A stretch of 33,940 nt of DNA. Origin: a virus. The stretch is taken from positions 1-33,940 of the IMG/VR virus record IMGVR_UViG_3300027821_000018; one strand, written 5' to 3'. The notes under the pieces were generated by a model. The model was not told where the DNA came from. It did no database searches and saw only the letters and a program-made list of their open reading frames with translations. Shown here piece by piece: positions 1 through 4,531 of the stretch; positions within the stretch are counted from its first letter, which is position 1, and the number at the start of each line of letters is the position of its first letter. The translations under genes and the position numbers were made by a program.

Positions 1-6
1 AGTATA

Positions 7-23
7 TTTTTTTTTTTTTTTTT
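7..23. repeat. 17-T homopolymer at the left edge
   Basis: Seventeen consecutive T residues start seven bases into the window. Nothing else in the window is comparable. It could be a real AT-rich element of the control region or an assembly edge artefact. There is not enough sequence to its left to see whether a hairpin precedes it. Confidence 0.7.
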
Positions 24-38
24 CAAGGGGCGGGCCTG

Positions 39-50
39 TTTATACTGAGG
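39..50 (-). promoter_or_regulatory. Leftward promoter-like box, degenerate copy
   Basis: On the minus strand this reads CCTCAGTATAAAC, matching the TATAAA core of the stronger copies at 222, 385 and 424. Upstream on the minus strand, TGCATCCACC resembles GCATATCCACG ahead of the copy at 385. It points off the left edge. No -35 hexamer is evident and it lacks the TG of an extended -10, so this is the weakest member of the family. Confidence 0.3.
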
Positions 51-114
51 TGGATGCACAGAGTATAGAGGCTTATGCCCTGGCTTAAAACGGCGGAGAT
101 CGATAGGCGCATGG

Positions 115-147
115 CTAGATGGGAATAGCATAAAGCGTGCCATCTAG
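115..147. repeat. Inverted repeat, 8-bp arms
   Basis: CTAGATGG at 115-122 is exactly complementary to CCATCTAG at 140-147, with a 17-base loop. An outer G-C pair exists beyond one mismatch. It could be an operator or a small RNA hairpin. No T-run follows it on either strand, so a terminator is unlikely. Confidence 0.4.
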
Positions 148-197
148 GCTGTCAACAAAAAACTTTCCAATAATGCGCTCGCATAGAACGAGGCCGC

Positions 198-229
198 ATA
201 TGCCCGAGTAGAGTGAAATGTTTTATACC
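198..229. repeat. 32-bp direct repeat, copy 1
   Basis: Starts ATATGCCCGAGTA and ends AATGTTTTATACC, with six variable bases (GAGTGA) between. The second copy is at 400-431, with the same ends and TGGCGT in the middle: 26 fixed positions around a fixed-length variable centre, typical of two conserved protein contacts. The right end contains the promoter-like TATAAA on the minus strand. A third AATGTTTTATACC without the left half is at 380-392. Confidence 0.7.
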
Positions 230-243
230 AGGGAAATTGCAAA
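222..243 (-). promoter_or_regulatory. Leftward promoter-like box, best copy
   Basis: On the minus strand this 22-base element starts TTTGCAAT and ends CCTGGTATAAA. It matches the plus-strand element at 1661-1682 at 20 of 22 positions, so the same box occurs once facing left and once facing right. TGGTATAAA fits an extended -10 (TGnTATAAT with one difference). No good -35 lies 17 bases upstream. Start point and polymerase are unknown. Phage-specific recognition is equally possible. Confidence 0.5.
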
Positions 244-292
244 AAGAGAATTGGCCAGGGCTACTCGGTATAGAGCATTTCTTGAGGCTGAA

Positions 293-314
293 AAATGTTC
301 CACGTGGAACATTT
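293..314. promoter_or_regulatory. 22-bp perfect palindrome with parS core
   Basis: A perfect palindrome with AAA and TTT ends around the 16-base core TGTTCCACGTGGAACA (296-311). The core is a symmetrical form of the well-known chromosomal parS site (consensus TGTTNCACGTGNAACA) bound by ParB CTPase clamps. It lies between the two 32-bp repeats, about 64 bases from the first and 86 from the second. No parA or parB gene is visible in the window. Binding by host ParB, or by an unseen phage ParB-like protein, is inference. A plain dimeric repressor operator is the alternative. Confidence 0.6.
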
Positions 315-384
315 GCTATTGCGCTTTGCAATAATGAAACCGCAGCGGTCTCGGGCGACTTGTGCCGCAGGTTTGAGGGAATGT

Positions 385-394
385 TTTATACCAA
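385..394 (-). promoter_or_regulatory. Leftward promoter-like box, third copy
   Basis: The minus strand reads GTTGGTATAAAACATT here, including the extended -10-like TGGTATAAA. It shares the 13-mer AATGTTTTATACC (plus sense) with 217 and 419 but lacks the full 32-bp repeat. Its upstream flank (GCATATCCAC) matches the degenerate box near 39 better than the copy at 222. Confidence 0.4.
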
Positions 395-399
395 CGTGG

Positions 400-431
400 A
401 TATGCCCGAGTATGGCGTAATGTTTTATACC
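400..431. repeat. 32-bp direct repeat, copy 2
   Basis: Second copy of the repeat at 198-229, identical in the first 13 and last 13 bases and different in the central six (TGGCGT). On the minus strand its end reads CTCGGTATAAAACATT, another member of the promoter-like family (TATAAA complement at 424-429). It lies just beyond the terminator at 452-487 for leftward reading, so initiation here would not be cut off by it. Confidence 0.7.
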
Positions 432-451
432 GAGGAGGAAGGAAAAAAACT

Positions 452-487
452 GGAGAGATTGCATCTCTGCAATCTCCCCGTGTTTTT
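452..487. terminator. Bidirectional intrinsic terminator
   Basis: GAGATTGC (455-462) pairs with GCAATCTC (469-476) around a six-base loop, with two more G-C pairs outside an A/C mismatch. Rightward it is followed by GTGTTTTT. Leftward, the minus strand continues AGTTTTTTTCC. Both sides therefore have a T tract. It begins right after the stop codon of the leftward gene 491-679, so its main job is probably to end the 1327-to-491 transcript. It would also end any rightward transcript arising in 1-450. Confidence 0.75.
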
Positions 488-490
488 CCA

Positions 491-679
491 CTATCGGTTG
501 TGCTTATCGTAGGCATCAATCATTCTTTGGTCTGCTTCCATCATTTGTATCTGCTGTTGCGGACTAATACCTATATGCTCCCAAGCTCGTGGAGCGGGAA
601 CGTGATTGTATGCGCGATTTTCGCAAATACAAAGTGCAAGTAGGCCTAAAACTAGTAATGTGAGTAGGATGTATTTCAT
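491..679 (-). CDS. Small membrane-anchored or exported protein, unknown
   Basis: 62 residues. The N-terminus has a lysine followed by a leucine-rich hydrophobic stretch (about residues 4-19), so it is probably a signal anchor or cleaved signal peptide. The remaining 40 residues are polar with Q/M-rich text (PQQQIQMMEADQRMIDAYDK). A cysteine pair lies at the end of the hydrophobic stretch (LALCIC), but the residue before the first cysteine is leucine, which does not fit a lipobox. It is the last gene before the terminator at 452-487 and follows 752-1327 across a 72-base gap with a strong hairpin. A spanin-like or superinfection role is possible but unsupported. No clear ribosome-binding site is seen. 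Confidence 0.5.
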   Translation of the reverse strand: MKYILLTLLVLGLLALCICENRAYNHVPAPRAWEHIGISPQQQIQMMEADQRMIDAYDKHNR

Positions 680-715
680 GGTTGTATAGAATCAATGTGC
701 GATCTAGACCGCATT

Positions 716-742
716 CTGTAGGGGAGCAAAGCTCCCCTACAG
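716..742. repeat. Perfect 12-bp hairpin with AAA loop
   Basis: CTGTAGGGGAGC (716-727) pairs fully with its complement (731-742) around AAA. It sits ten bases after the stop codon of the leftward gene 752-1327. Neither side has a T tract, so it is not a classic intrinsic terminator. It could stabilise the 3' end of the transcript or attenuate the downstream gene. It belongs to the small-loop GC-rich hairpins found in most gaps between here and 4.9 kb. Confidence 0.7.
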
Positions 743-751
743 GGTTGCGAT

Positions 752-1327
752 TTAGCTTACGAACATCTTGGCAAGCTGAGCCTGCCGTGCGGCTTCGATA
801 GCCTGCAAAAACTCGACGTTTTCCACTGTCAAGTTCGAGCCGGTGTAATTGGCGTTTTTCGCGAGGCTCGCCACTGCTGCTTTGCCCATCTTGGCGGCAG
901 CCTTGACTAACTTTTTGGCCTCGGCGTATGCTGGCTCCCTTTCGGTGACCTCATAACGCTCTGCGGTGACGCTGCTCACTTTGACGTGAGCAACCTTCGC
1001 GATCTCCTTGGCGAGTTCGATCTCAAACGTGCGAGCTAGCTCATCACTGTAGGCGATCTGGTCGCGAGTCCAACCGTCTGGCATATCACTACGCTTGTCG
1101 TATCCCGCGAGGATCTTCTCGACCCTACTGGCGGGGGCGCGTTGCGCTATGTGGAGCACGCCCTCCGCAAGTATCTCTTCGACTTGCGCGGGGGTAAGCT
1201 CCAGCGTGACGCCGTAGCCAAACTGTCCAAAGTTGGACGCCTTGCTACGCACGAGACGCGTGCCGTTACTGTTCGTTGTTTCGACTGCCTTAGAGGCAGT
1301 CCCTGCTTCTGTCTTTCTTGTTGACAT
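752..1327 (-). CDS. Hypothetical protein, leftward
   Basis: 191 residues, not recognised. The first 30 residues are low-complexity, Ser/Thr-rich and positively charged. The middle (about 45-125) looks globular, with GVTLELTPAQVEEILAEGV and an E/K-rich helix. Residues 125-160 are alanine/lysine-rich helix (KKLVKAAAKMGKAAVASLAK), suggesting coiled-coil or nucleic-acid contact. A role cannot be assigned. It is the first gene of a two-gene leftward unit that runs opposite to the late genes and lies between the two gene-free control regions, a place where phages often put early regulatory or DNA-binding proteins. The start is ATG at 1327. No good ribosome-binding site precedes it. Confidence 0.65.
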   Translation of the reverse strand: MSTRKTEAGTASKAVETTNSNGTRLVRSKASNFGQFGYGVTLELTPAQVEEILAEGVLHIAQRAPASRVEKILAGYDKRSDMPDGWTRDQIAYSDELARTFEIELAKEIAKVAHVKVSSVTAERYEVTEREPAYAEAKKLVKAAAKMGKAAVASLAKNANYTGSNLTVENVEFLQAIEAARQAQLAKMFVS

Positions 1328-1541
1328 AAGGGAAGCGATTAAGCCTCGCTCATGTCAACCTAGGCTCGCGTGATACTCGACGCACAGGCGGCCCCTGTTC
1401 TATTCCCTCATTTGTCCCTATATACTATTCGCACGGGTCTACTGAAATTGCAATCAATCTTGAACGATTGTTGCCTAAGTGCGATTGCTTTCTACTACCA
1501 TATACGCGCGAGGCTATCGGACTTGCACGGCGGTGAGCGGT

Positions 1542-1628
1542 GGTTGCAACGAAGCAACCCACAGGCGCACGGCGTCAGCCGTGACGCCTGAAGGGTACCC
1601 TTGCCCTTAGGCCCGCCTACGGGCGGGC
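1542..1628. repeat. Cluster of three GC-rich hairpins
   Basis: GGTTGC/GCAACC (1542-1559, loop AACGAA), GGCGTCA/TGACGCC (1571-1588, loop GCCG) and GCCCGCC/GGCGGGC (1611-1628, loop TACG) lie one after another. Each has perfect arms. None has a T run. They sit upstream of the rightward promoter-like box and would be outside the late transcript if it starts near 1690. Confidence 0.6.
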
Positions 1629-1653
1629 GGGACACAGTTAGCTCCCCAACCAA

Positions 1654-1682
1654 TTAACCATTTGCAATCTTCCTGGTATAAA
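1654..1682 (+). promoter_or_regulatory. Rightward promoter-like box for the late genes
   Basis: TTAACC (1654-1659), a 17-base spacer and TATAAA (1677-1682) give a usable sigma-70-like pair with an extended -10 (TGG before TATAAA). Positions 1661-1682 match the leftward box at 222-243 at 20 of 22 bases, and this conservation in opposite orientation is the main reason to believe it. Expected start near 1690, about 60 bases before the gene at 1748. Confidence 0.5.
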
Positions 1683-1747
1683 CTCATGCAAACATTGATA
1701 AGTTTTTATTTGACCTCAAGCTAGGCGCGGCTTAGCCTGTACGAAGG

Positions 1748-1996
1748 ATGACGCAATCCCCTCAGTCCGGGGCTACGCCCCGACAAAACCCGCGCGGCTA
1801 CATCCAACGAGGGCGCGAAACTTTTAGTCCGGAGGCGCGCCAAATGCTGTTCAGGTTCATGGTTGATTCTAATGAGGAAATCGCCCAAGACCAGAGCGCG
1901 AATCGCCCCGGTGCAGGCCCCCCTAGGGGGCCGACCTATTGTCCTCCGGTTGTTGAAGATTCAGAGTATCTCGCGGGCTATCACAAACTAGAATAG
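1748..1996 (+). CDS. Hypothetical protein with inserted hairpin element
   Basis: 82 residues, not recognised. Residues 15-45 (YIQRGRETFSPEARQMLFRFMV) form a charged, possibly helical segment. The rest is rich in Pro/Gly and looks disordered. Two GC hairpins lie inside the frame, at 1768-1782 and 1916-1932. The second is followed by GACCTATTGTCCTC, the same text that follows a hairpin in the next gene (2115-2143) but read in a different frame, so part of this protein is encoded by a dispersed DNA element. First gene after the rightward promoter-like box. It ends 13 bases before the next gene. Confidence 0.5.
   Translation: MTQSPQSGATPRQNPRGYIQRGRETFSPEARQMLFRFMVDSNEEIAQDQSANRPGAGPPRGPTYCPPVVEDSEYLAGYHKLE
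1768..1782. repeat. GC hairpin, TAC loop, inside a gene
   Basis: CGGGGC-TAC-GCCCCG, flanked by CAGTC on the left and AC on the right, close to the CAGTCC...CGAC flanks of the hairpins at 2079 and 2115. It encodes SGATPR within the 82-residue protein. Confidence 0.55.
1916..1932. repeat. GC hairpin element, copy A
   Basis: Seven-base arms (GGCCCCC/GGGGGCC) with a three-base loop, preceded by GCA and followed by GACCTATTGTCCTC. The flanks match copies B and C in the next gene, but the arm sequence differs while pairing is kept. Confidence 0.65.
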
Positions 1997-2009
1997 AGCG
2001 CTTCGCATT

Positions 2010-2654
2010 ATGGACCCTGCCGAACCATTTTCAGGTTACATCGAGATTCCAAAAGACGCGAATCCATCACAGTCCGCAGGAGCCCCTAGCTCCGACCTAT
2101 CGTCACAGTCCGCAGGGCCCCCTAGGCCCGACCTATTGTCCTCGCCGCCGGGCGACCGCTTTGAACGCCAGGCGGAACCAGATTTCGTTAGCGCGGCTGG
2201 GTCATCGTTCGAGGGCACACGCCCTCCAATGTGGGAACTAAAACACGAGCGACCGTGGCATAGAATGGCAGCGTTTGCATTTGGATTAGGTGCAACTGCA
2301 AGGGATGTAGCACGGAACTTGTGCAAAAGCGAGCCGGCTGTACAAAATCTTTTACGACAGCCGTGGTTTCAGGCTAAAGTTACGGCTATAATGGCTGAAT
2401 ACGGCGCAAAGGATATCGCGCAGTTGTTCAAAGCAGAACAATTTAATAGTTTGATGACACTCGTAGAGATCCGCGATGACCCCAAAGCGCCGAAGGCGTC
2501 TAGGGTCGTGTGCGCCAGGGATATCCTGGACCGCGCATTAGGTAAGCCCATACAGCGCGTTGAAAATTTAAACTCCGCGGAATCCGCAGATCCCGTGGGA
2601 GAAGTAGAACGTCTGCAACAAGAAGTAAACAGACTGAAAGATGAGGTAATGTAA
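2010..2654 (+). CDS. Probable small terminase-like DNA-binding protein
   Basis: 214 residues. The first 75 are low-complexity and carry a tandem repeat (SQSAG...P..DL twice) encoded by the hairpin units at 2068-2139. From about residue 85 there is a helix-turn-helix-like segment (AFGLGATARDVARNLCKSEPAV), followed by NLLRQPWFQAKV and then ASRVVCARDILDRALGKP. This resembles terminase small subunits and related phage HTH proteins, where ACRDILDR..GKP is common. The C-terminus (VERLQQEVNRLKDEVM) is a short coiled coil suited to oligomerisation. If this is the small terminase, it would bind the packaging site and load the large subunit encoded at 10897, unusually about 8 kb away. Family assignment is from pattern memory. 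A transcription regulator is the alternative. Confidence 0.55.
   Translation: MDPAEPFSGYIEIPKDANPSQSAGAPSSDLSSQSAGPPRPDLLSSPPGDRFERQAEPDFVSAAGSSFEGTRPPMWELKHERPWHRMAAFAFGLGATARDVARNLCKSEPAVQNLLRQPWFQAKVTAIMAEYGAKDIAQLFKAEQFNSLMTLVEIRDDPKAPKASRVVCARDILDRALGKPIQRVENLNSAESADPVGEVERLQQEVNRLKDEVM
2068..2139. repeat. Tandem 36-bp hairpin units, copies B and C
   Basis: Two adjacent 36-base units (2068-2103 and 2104-2139) start CACAGTCCGCAGG and end CCGACCTATYGT. Each contains a hairpin: GGAGC-CCCTA-GCTCC in the first (2079-2093) and GGGCC-CCCTA-GGCCC in the second (2115-2129). The units differ at AG versus GC in the left arm and at CT versus GC in the right arm, so both arms changed together and pairing was kept. 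Only one other base differs. They add two 12-residue repeats to the protein. Confidence 0.75.
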
Positions 2655-2662
2655 TGAGCGCT

Positions 2663-2760
2663 CAGGCGAAGCCTGTGCGCAGCGCGGCGAAGTCGCGGAG
2701 CGACGGAGCACAGACACAAGCTGTAACCTCGTTCGCTCGAGGCAGGCGCGCGTAGCGCGC
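2663..2760. repeat. Hairpin cluster between genes
   Basis: Five small hairpins fill the 143-base gap after 2654: CAGGC-GAA-GCCTG (2663-2675), CGCGGC-GAA-GTCGCG (2683-2697, one G-T pair), an alternative GTCGC-GGA-GCGAC (2692-2704), CCTCG/CGAGG (2727-2742) and GCGCGC-GTA-GCGCGC (2746-2760). Triloops GAA and GTA recur. No T run follows any of them. The gap ends with an AGAAAGGA ribosome-binding site for 2798. Confidence 0.65.
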
Positions 2761-2797
2761 GTGCAACTTTGTTCGCTAGCCAAGAAAGGAAAACAGT

Positions 2798-3163
2798 ATG
2801 CCAACATTTAAGTGGCGCGTGCCAATGCTAAGTGCGGTGCAGTTCGACGGCAAAAACACCGCAGAAATCAAAGAGTTCGTGGGGGACGAGAGCGATGACA
2901 AGGACAAAATTATGGTCAGCGCGGACCCACCGGAGTATGAGGAGAAGAAAATAGAAGACGCGGAGCCGGTCGAAGTGCCGATTGAGCCGCCGCCAAAAGA
3001 TCCCCATGCGCCGAAGACTAAAAAGGTCCAGCCGACAGAGCAGGTTGAGAAAAAGACTGAGTTGAAGGTTAAGAAGGGTGACTGGGTAACGAACGACGTC
3101 GCAACGAATAAGATTGAGGTTAATCCCGAGGGTTTTCCAGACGAGTTCGAGCAAATATCATAA
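2798..3163 (+). CDS. Small phage protein of the 'EIKEFVGD / GDWV' type
   Basis: 121 residues. The N-terminus (VPMLSAVQFDGKNTAEIKEFVGDES) and C-terminus (KGDWVTNDVATNKIEVNPEGFPDEFEQI) look like the two halves of a common small phage protein that reads roughly ...EAVQ..G.N..EIKEFVG... then ...GDWIV.....GEFYPCKPDIFE. In those proteins the halves are close together. Here they are separated by some 55 residues of acidic, proline- and lysine-rich sequence (about residues 42-98) that looks unstructured. Function of the family is not known to me. A good ribosome-binding site (AAGAAAGGA) precedes the ATG. Confidence 0.6.
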   Translation: MPTFKWRVPMLSAVQFDGKNTAEIKEFVGDESDDKDKIMVSADPPEYEEKKIEDAEPVEVPIEPPPKDPHAPKTKKVQPTEQVEKKTELKVKKGDWVTNDVATNKIEVNPEGFPDEFEQIS

Positions 3164-3172
3164 CCGCAGAAC

Positions 3173-3206
3173 GCAGGGCGTAGCCCTGCTTTCGCTTTGA
3201 ACGCCA
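3173..3206. repeat. GTA-loop hairpin plus conserved tail
   Basis: GCAGGGC-GTA-GCCCTGC (3173-3189) begins ten bases after the stop at 3163. It is followed by CGCTTTGAACGCCA (3193-3206), a 14-base string also found at 2157-2170 inside the 214-residue protein gene, and in altered form (CGCTTGGAACGTA) after the GTA hairpin at 4832-4848. Hairpin and tail seem to travel together. Confidence 0.65.
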
Positions 3207-3217
3207 AAAGGAAAGCT

Positions 3218-3358
3218 ATGCCTAGTACGAGCAAAAAACAGCAAAAGTTCATGGGCGCCGAGTATGCACGGGCGAAGGAGGGCAAGAAGACGCAGACCGG
3301 CATGAGCAAAAGTCAGCTGCGCGATTTCGCCAAAGGACCGGTGAAAAAAGGAAAATAA
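3218..3358 (+). CDS. Small basic protein, DUF3008-like
   Basis: 46 residues, below common length cut-offs. It reads MPSTSKKQQKFMGAEYARAK, then a glycine/lysine stretch, then MSKSQLRDFAKGPVKKGK. This two-part pattern (M..SKKQQ+FMG....KG near the start, M...QL+DFAK near the end) is that of the short DUF3008-type proteins frequent in phage genomes. Their function is unknown to me. The composition is strongly basic, fitting nucleic-acid contact. AAAAGGAAAG precedes the ATG at good spacing. It lies in the run of small genes between the terminase-like protein and the proline-rich protein. Confidence 0.75.
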   Translation: MPSTSKKQQKFMGAEYARAKEGKKTQTGMSKSQLRDFAKGPVKKGK

Positions 3359-3371
3359 CGGGTGAAGCCCG
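3359..3371. repeat. GAA-loop hairpin after a stop codon
   Basis: CGGGT-GAA-GCCCG, with one G-T pair, starts directly after the TAA at 3356-3358. Same type as the hairpins at 2663, 2683 and 4495. Confidence 0.5.
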
Positions 3372-3425
3372 GCGAACATTCTCTAAACAATAAACCAAAC
3401 CAAATCCAAACATAGAAAGTTAGTT

Positions 3426-4151
3426 ATGCCATACGTAAGTGTTACTAAGACCTTCAAGGTTCCAAGTGAAAAACCGCCGGGTAAACCACCGACAGGCGAG
3501 CCGCCCGTGGTTGCACCGCCGATTTATATTCCAGTTGTACCGAGTCATCCGATAGTGATTCCGCCGGCGCCGCCAGCTTCTGGCGGTGAGCATCCCGCAC
3601 ATCCGATCTATATCCCAATTGGTGGTGAGAAGCCTGAGGTCAGTCCGCCGATCTATTTCCCGGTATATCCGGCGCATCCAATTGTGATTCCACCGGGAGA
3701 GCCGCCAGCGCCAACGCATCCGATAGTGCTGCCGCCTGAGGAAGTCGTGCCGGTGCCGCCGACAGCGGAACATCCGATCTATTGGCCGGTAGTGCCGGGT
3801 CATCCGATCGTGCTGCCACCGGAAGGCGAGAAACCAAAGCCACCGTCAGGTGGCGTTCCGACGCACCCGATAGTGCTGCCGGAACCGGGCGTGCCAACAC
3901 ATCCGATCTATATACCGATCGAACCGCCGCCGGTTGATGGAGCGAAGCCTGAGCAGCCGATCTACATTCCCGTGTACCCTGCGCATCCGATTGAGTTGCC
4001 GCCGGAGAGTGGGGGTGGGGAAGATGGTCCGTATCCGAGTCATCCGATCAGTGGTTATCCTGGTCAAGAGGGAGGGTCGTTCCCCGGTGATCCGGGGTAT
4101 GCACCACCTCCGGGCGCGAGCGTACCGACGCCGCAGCGTGGGAAGAAGTAA
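3426..4151 (+). CDS. Proline-rich HPIYIP/HPIVLPP repeat protein
   Basis: 241 residues, nearly all built from alternating repeats of the kind xHPIYIPV and xHPIVLPPE, separated by short Gly/Glu/Pro spacers. About ten HPI units are visible, plus variants PPIYIP, PPIYFP and QPIYIP. The N-terminus (MPYVSVTKTFKVP) is the only non-repetitive part and the C-terminus ends basic (PQRGKK). Such a chain would be extended and probably unstructured or polyproline-like. Similar proline-rich HPI proteins occur in environmental podovirus-type genomes, but I know of no proven function. A virion-surface or scaffold-like role is speculation. A 47-base non-hairpin gap with AGAAAG precedes the ATG. Confidence 0.8.
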   Translation: MPYVSVTKTFKVPSEKPPGKPPTGEPPVVAPPIYIPVVPSHPIVIPPAPPASGGEHPAHPIYIPIGGEKPEVSPPIYFPVYPAHPIVIPPGEPPAPTHPIVLPPEEVVPVPPTAEHPIYWPVVPGHPIVLPPEGEKPKPPSGGVPTHPIVLPEPGVPTHPIYIPIEPPPVDGAKPEQPIYIPVYPAHPIELPPESGGGEDGPYPSHPISGYPGQEGGSFPGDPGYAPPPGASVPTPQRGKK

Positions 4152-4166
4152 ATTAAACCAACAGCT

Positions 4167-4193
4167 CGTTAGGGGGCCGCTAGGCCCCCAACG
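4167..4193. repeat. Long GC hairpin after the proline-rich gene
   Basis: CGTT-A-GGGGGCC pairs with GGCCCCC-AACG around GCTA, giving 11 pairs with one bulged A. It lies between 4151 and the gene at 4210. No T run follows. Confidence 0.65.
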
Positions 4194-4209
4194 CGGGCGC
4201 AGCGAGCGT

Positions 4210-4494
4210 ATGCCAAATTTCTACGTTGCAATAAATCGCAATAGCGTGACGGCGATTGACGCCGCGGACGCGATTAATAAGGCGGTGAGTATGCCGATGG
4301 GCGATGGGGATACCGCGTATGCGAAAGAGTTAGATCCGGCGGGGTCGCTGTATACGATACCGGGAATGAGGACTACGGGAATTGTAGGTACGGTTCCGGT
4401 GCCGGATTTGACTGTCATAGGCGGCGCGAAGACGGTGTTGCCTCCGCCGCCACCAATGCCAGAACAAGTGGTGCATGAGATTCCCCCGCCGTAA
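4210..4494 (+). CDS. Small hypothetical protein with proline-rich tail
   Basis: 94 residues from the ATG at 4210. The reading frame is open much further upstream, but that part lies over the proline-rich gene. The first 70 residues look globular: MPNFYVAINRNSVTAIDAADAINKAV and then a D-rich segment. The end is PPPPPMPEQVVHEIPPP. No known family recognised. The proline-rich tail resembles the composition of the preceding gene, so the two may share partners. The ribosome-binding site is weak. Confidence 0.6.
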   Translation: MPNFYVAINRNSVTAIDAADAINKAVSMPMGDGDTAYAKELDPAGSLYTIPGMRTTGIVGTVPVPDLTVIGGAKTVLPPPPPMPEQVVHEIPPP

Positions 4495-4507
4495 TGGCCG
4501 AAGGCCA
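4495..4507. repeat. GAA-loop hairpin directly after a stop codon
   Basis: TGGCC-GAA-GGCCA starts one base after the TAA at 4492-4494. Another member of the triloop hairpin set. Confidence 0.55.
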
Positions 4508-4531
4508 GACGGACTATTTTAACATTTGCCT

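Larger units (their letters stand above)
1..490. other. Gene-free control region
   Basis: No convincing gene lies here. The stretch holds a 17-T tract (7-23), an inverted repeat (115-147), two 32-bp direct repeats (198-229 and 400-431), a 22-bp perfect palindrome with a parS core (293-314), four leftward promoter-like boxes (around 39, 222, 385 and 424) and a hairpin terminator (452-487). The repeats are conserved as DNA rather than as protein: the 13-mer AATGTTTTATACC falls in one reading frame at 217 and in another at 380 and 419. Such a density of DNA signals suggests a promoter or replication-control region, with leftward promoters facing away from the terminator that closes the 491-1327 genes. 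Origin function is inference only. Confidence 0.6.
1328..1747. other. Gene-free, hairpin-rich intergenic region
   Basis: 420 bases between the leftward gene starting at 1327 and the rightward gene starting at 1748. It holds three GC-rich hairpins (1542-1559, 1571-1588, 1611-1628) and a rightward promoter-like box (1654-1682). This is a divergent promoter region. A 73-codon open frame at 1370-1591 crosses two hairpins and has no family look, so it is not called. Confidence 0.6.

Noticed and set aside
213-512. 99-codon rightward open frame
   Set aside because: It starts at GTG without a ribosome-binding site, spans the palindrome, repeats and terminator, and runs over the end of the leftward gene. 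Repeats inside it fall in different frames, so the conservation is of DNA.
716-742. Hairpin as an intrinsic terminator
   Set aside because: The stem is strong but neither strand has a T tract after it, so it is listed as a hairpin only.
1370-1591. 73-codon rightward open frame in the second gene-free region
   Set aside because: It crosses two perfect hairpins, has no ribosome-binding site or family resemblance, and ends before the promoter-like box.
3426-4151. Regular DNA repeats that might suggest a CRISPR array
   Set aside because: The repeats are codon-level copies of HPI motifs with uneven spacing in one open frame. No constant repeat with unique spacers and no cas gene.
3934-4209. Upstream extension of the 4210 gene
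   Set aside because: This part is the alternate frame of the proline-rich repeats, with arginine-rich text typical of shadow translation. The ATG at 4210 lies after the real stop at 4151.
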